NCBI RefSeq assembly: GCF_030813515.1
Contig: NZ_JAUSUK010000002.1
Span: forward strand, 1,674,001 to 1,738,000
Length of the DNA: 64,000 nt
Reading direction: 5' to 3'
From: Rhodopseudomonas julia
GTDB lineage: Bacteria; Pseudomonadota; Alphaproteobacteria; Rhizobiales; Afifellaceae
Shown: positions 62,728 to 64,000 of the stretch, one piece after another
Layout of the letters: the number at the start of each line of letters is the position of its first letter
How positions within the stretch are numbered: position 1 is the first letter of the stretch
Notes under the pieces: generated by a model
What the model saw: only the letters and a program-made list of their open reading frames with translations
Databases searched by the model: none
What the model was told of the DNA's origin: nothing
Position numbers and translations under genes: made by a program

Positions 62728-63090
62728 TCAGTTACCCTTGAAGCAGCGCACATCCGCCTCAGCCTGGGCGCGGCGCAGATCCTGGATCGACGCATTCGAG
62801 CGTGGGCTGTTGCGAAAGATATCGGCACCTTCTCCGTGCAATTGGTGCATGCTCAAGAAGGTGCTCGCGGTCAGATAACGCTCATAGGTGAGGAGCGAGG
62901 CGACGACGTCGATCGAACAGGCGCAGGCGGACAGGACCGGCCGCGTCTCGCCATTCGCCTTCATGCAGGCATAGACATATTCGGCGATCGCCTCGCTCGG
63001 ATAGTCGTTGCCGGCCGAGGCGGCCATCGCCAATGCCGGGCTCGTGCAAAGAGTGGCGGCAAGGACGGGACCAAAGATTGTGTGACGCAT
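62728..63090 (-). CDS. Small secreted cysteine-rich protein beside xoxF
   Basis: The 120-residue precursor has a signal peptide (about residues 1-23) and a mature protein with four conserved-looking cysteines: C42, C56, C58 and C116. The stretch LSACACSIDVVASLLTYERYLTAST and the end VRCFKGN are distinctive. Comparable proteins occur near xoxF genes in other alphaproteobacteria, in my recollection without known function. GGGAGGG lies seven bases before the ATG at 63090; a longer ATG at 63105 overlaps it. It is upstream of xoxF in the same direction. Confidence 0.75.
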   Translation of the reverse strand: MRHTIFGPVLAATLCTSPALAMAASAGNDYPSEAIAEYVYACMKANGETRPVLSACACSIDVVASLLTYERYLTASTFLSMHQLHGEGADIFRNSPRSNASIQDLRRAQAEADVRCFKGN

Positions 63091-63819
63091 CGTTCGCCCT
63101 CCCATCTCGCCGAAAAGTTGCCGCGTTGCTCAAAAGCTCCACCTTGGCCAGGCTGGTGACGAGCCTTCAGCGCGCGGTACGGGAACGCAGCTTGGGTCGC
63201 CTCATTCATCCCGGCAGGACGCCATCTAGACGTGCTCCACCACAAACATCGGCACTATGGGCTCGTCACCACGCCCGAGAGCCCCACAAACTTCCAAGGG
63301 AAAGCGTCTTCCTTCCAGGGGGAAGCGTCTTCCCAGATCGACGACATTCGACATGTCCCAATACGACGTCGGTCGTGCGGCGTTTGAAGCGTGACCTTCC
63401 TTTCTGCCGCGCCGCAACAGAAATAAACTCGCAAGACGGCAGATAACTTCGGAAATGAACGAACTCTGTCTTTCTAGATAAGTCTAAAAAATTGTCGGCC
63501 GCAACGCTTACCTCGTACTTCTGGCGCCTGGAAGGTGTCAGCCGACACGATCTCACGCTTCGCCAATTGCGTATCTTGTGGACCAACGCCGACGGCTGTG
63601 CCCGGATCACCAACGCGCCGTCGGCCTTCAACGCGAAATGCGCTGCGGCACGGCCGGTGACGGGCGATCCGGAAAACACCGATCCGGCCTGCAGTCTGTC
63701 GTCCCATCATGCCGAGATGGAGAAACTCGCCCGGAACTGGGCCACGGACAGGCGCCCGAGGCGCCGCCACCCTTCACCTATCGCCGCTTCCGGTAGCCGT
63801 TGCCGGAGACCGGCCTCAC
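63091..63819. other. 729-bp stretch without a convincing gene
   Basis: Open frames exist on both strands but have no ribosome-binding sites and low-complexity Arg/Pro/Ser-rich products, so none is called. The stretch holds a 21-bp tandem repeat at 63291-63332 and an AT-rich patch around 63425-63500 that may be a promoter region. The left end probably carries the promoter of the small secreted protein gene. Confidence 0.5.
63291..63332. repeat. Tandem 21-bp repeat with internal dyad
   Basis: Two adjacent 21-base units (63291-63311 and 63312-63332) differ at only two positions. Each contains a near-palindromic (G)GAAGCGTCTTCC core. They lie about 200 bases upstream of the small secreted protein gene on the minus strand. 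Two identical dyads in tandem resemble paired operator sites. Replication slippage is the other explanation. Confidence 0.55.
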
Positions 63820-64000
63820 CTAGAGGCCGAGGGAGCCCGTCTTCAGAAACTGCCTCATGAGAGCAGCGACGAACGACCGGTCGAGCGCCGTTTCGCGAAT
63901 CCGGTCGGGCAGAGACTTCCGCATCGCCTCGGGCAATGCGGCGCCGCGTTCGGCGAGAAGCCCACTCACATAATCCGCATCGAATTCCGGGTGTGGCTGG
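63820..64000 (-). CDS. Class I glutamine amidotransferase domain protein, C-terminal fragment (runs off the right edge)
   Basis: The last 60 codons of a minus-strand gene are visible. They start with QPHPEFDADYVSGLLAERG, where the HPE is the catalytic His-Glu pair of class I glutamine amidotransferases. An Arg/Leu-rich tail ending KTGSLGL follows. The catalytic cysteine half lies beyond base 64000. The protein would release ammonia from glutamine for a partner reaction, and many such stand-alone proteins resemble the GMP-synthase amidotransferase half. Its identity cannot be resolved further. Confidence 0.75.
   Translation of the reverse strand, partial: QPHPEFDADYVSGLLAERGAALPEAMRKSLPDRIRETALDRSFVAALMRQFLKTGSLGL

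Noticed and set aside
63266-63679. 137-codon open frame on the minus strand in the 63-kb non-coding stretch
   Set aside because: There is no ribosome-binding site, the composition is Arg/Ser-rich, it overlaps the tandem repeat and an alternative frame, and no family pattern is visible.

Overview
The window comes from the chromosome of a GC-rich alphaproteobacterium, most likely of the Hyphomicrobiales (Rhizobiales). The evidence is the high-GC third-position codon use, the GTG/TTG starts, the dense ATGA/GTGA-coupled operons, the RatA/Coq10-type protein, the tRNA-Met sequence and a XoxF-type methanol dehydrogenase cluster. The species cannot be named from this sequence alone. There is no sign of phage, insertion sequence, integron or CRISPR array. 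The window reads as catabolic and transport chromosome, cut at both ends: a LysR gene on the left and a class I glutamine amidotransferase on the right.

Region by region. 1-6 kb: an aldo/keto reductase, methylmalonate-semialdehyde dehydrogenase (mmsA), a DUF6065-like protein, a tiny DUF3309-like membrane protein, a small monohaem cytochrome c, a NapC-type tetrahaem cytochrome and a RatA/Coq10-like START protein. 6-10 kb: tRNA-Met(CAT), then a TPP riboswitch leading the thiBPQ thiamine ABC importer. 10-14.4 kb: an ethanol/acetaldehyde module made of a short AcoR-like GAF-Fis regulator, an AldB/ExaC-type aldehyde dehydrogenase, zinc alcohol dehydrogenase AdhP and a DUF779 protein. 14.4-30.9 kb: amine and amino-acid catabolism. 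This holds three FAD amine/D-amino-acid oxidoreductases, a tyramine-oxidase-subunit-B-like ornithine cyclodeaminase homologue, an APC permease, AraC and Lrp regulators, a GhrA-like reductase, an omega-aminotransferase, an ArgE/DapE deacylase, a HAD hydrolase, a succinate-semialdehyde-type dehydrogenase and a tartrate-dehydrogenase-like enzyme.

31-46.5 kb is one long minus-strand run that reads from 46400 downwards. The order is a HcnA/B/C-like (opine-oxidase-like) three-subunit dehydrogenase, a complete dipeptide/opine-type ABC importer (binding protein, two permeases, two ATPases), a MmgE/PrpD protein, hydantoinase/oxoprolinase A and B, and an MFS exporter. Many junctions overlap by four bases. 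A divergent NocR/OccR-like LysR gene, with a perfect T-N11-A dyad in front of it, is the likely controller. The simplest reading is uptake and oxidative or hydrolytic breakdown of an opine, an imino acid or a cyclic amide. The substrate is unknown.

47.4-63.1 kb is a quinoprotein (PQQ) and lanthanide region. XoxF keeps the extra Asp of lanthanide-dependent enzymes (D326-Y-D328) and sits with its cytochrome (xoxG) and binding protein (xoxJ). Nearby lie an ABC-2-type transporter, a PQQ-system periplasmic binding protein, a YVTN beta-propeller and several small secreted proteins. Together these match the architecture of the Pseudomonas Ped and Methylobacterium Lut systems linked to lanthanide acquisition. 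A two-component system is embedded in the cluster, and a taurine/nitrate-type ABC transporter with a divergent signature motif sits next to it. These genes plausibly form one unit: import the metal, sense it and oxidise alcohol in the periplasm. The cytosolic AdhP/aldehyde dehydrogenase module offers a parallel NAD-linked route.
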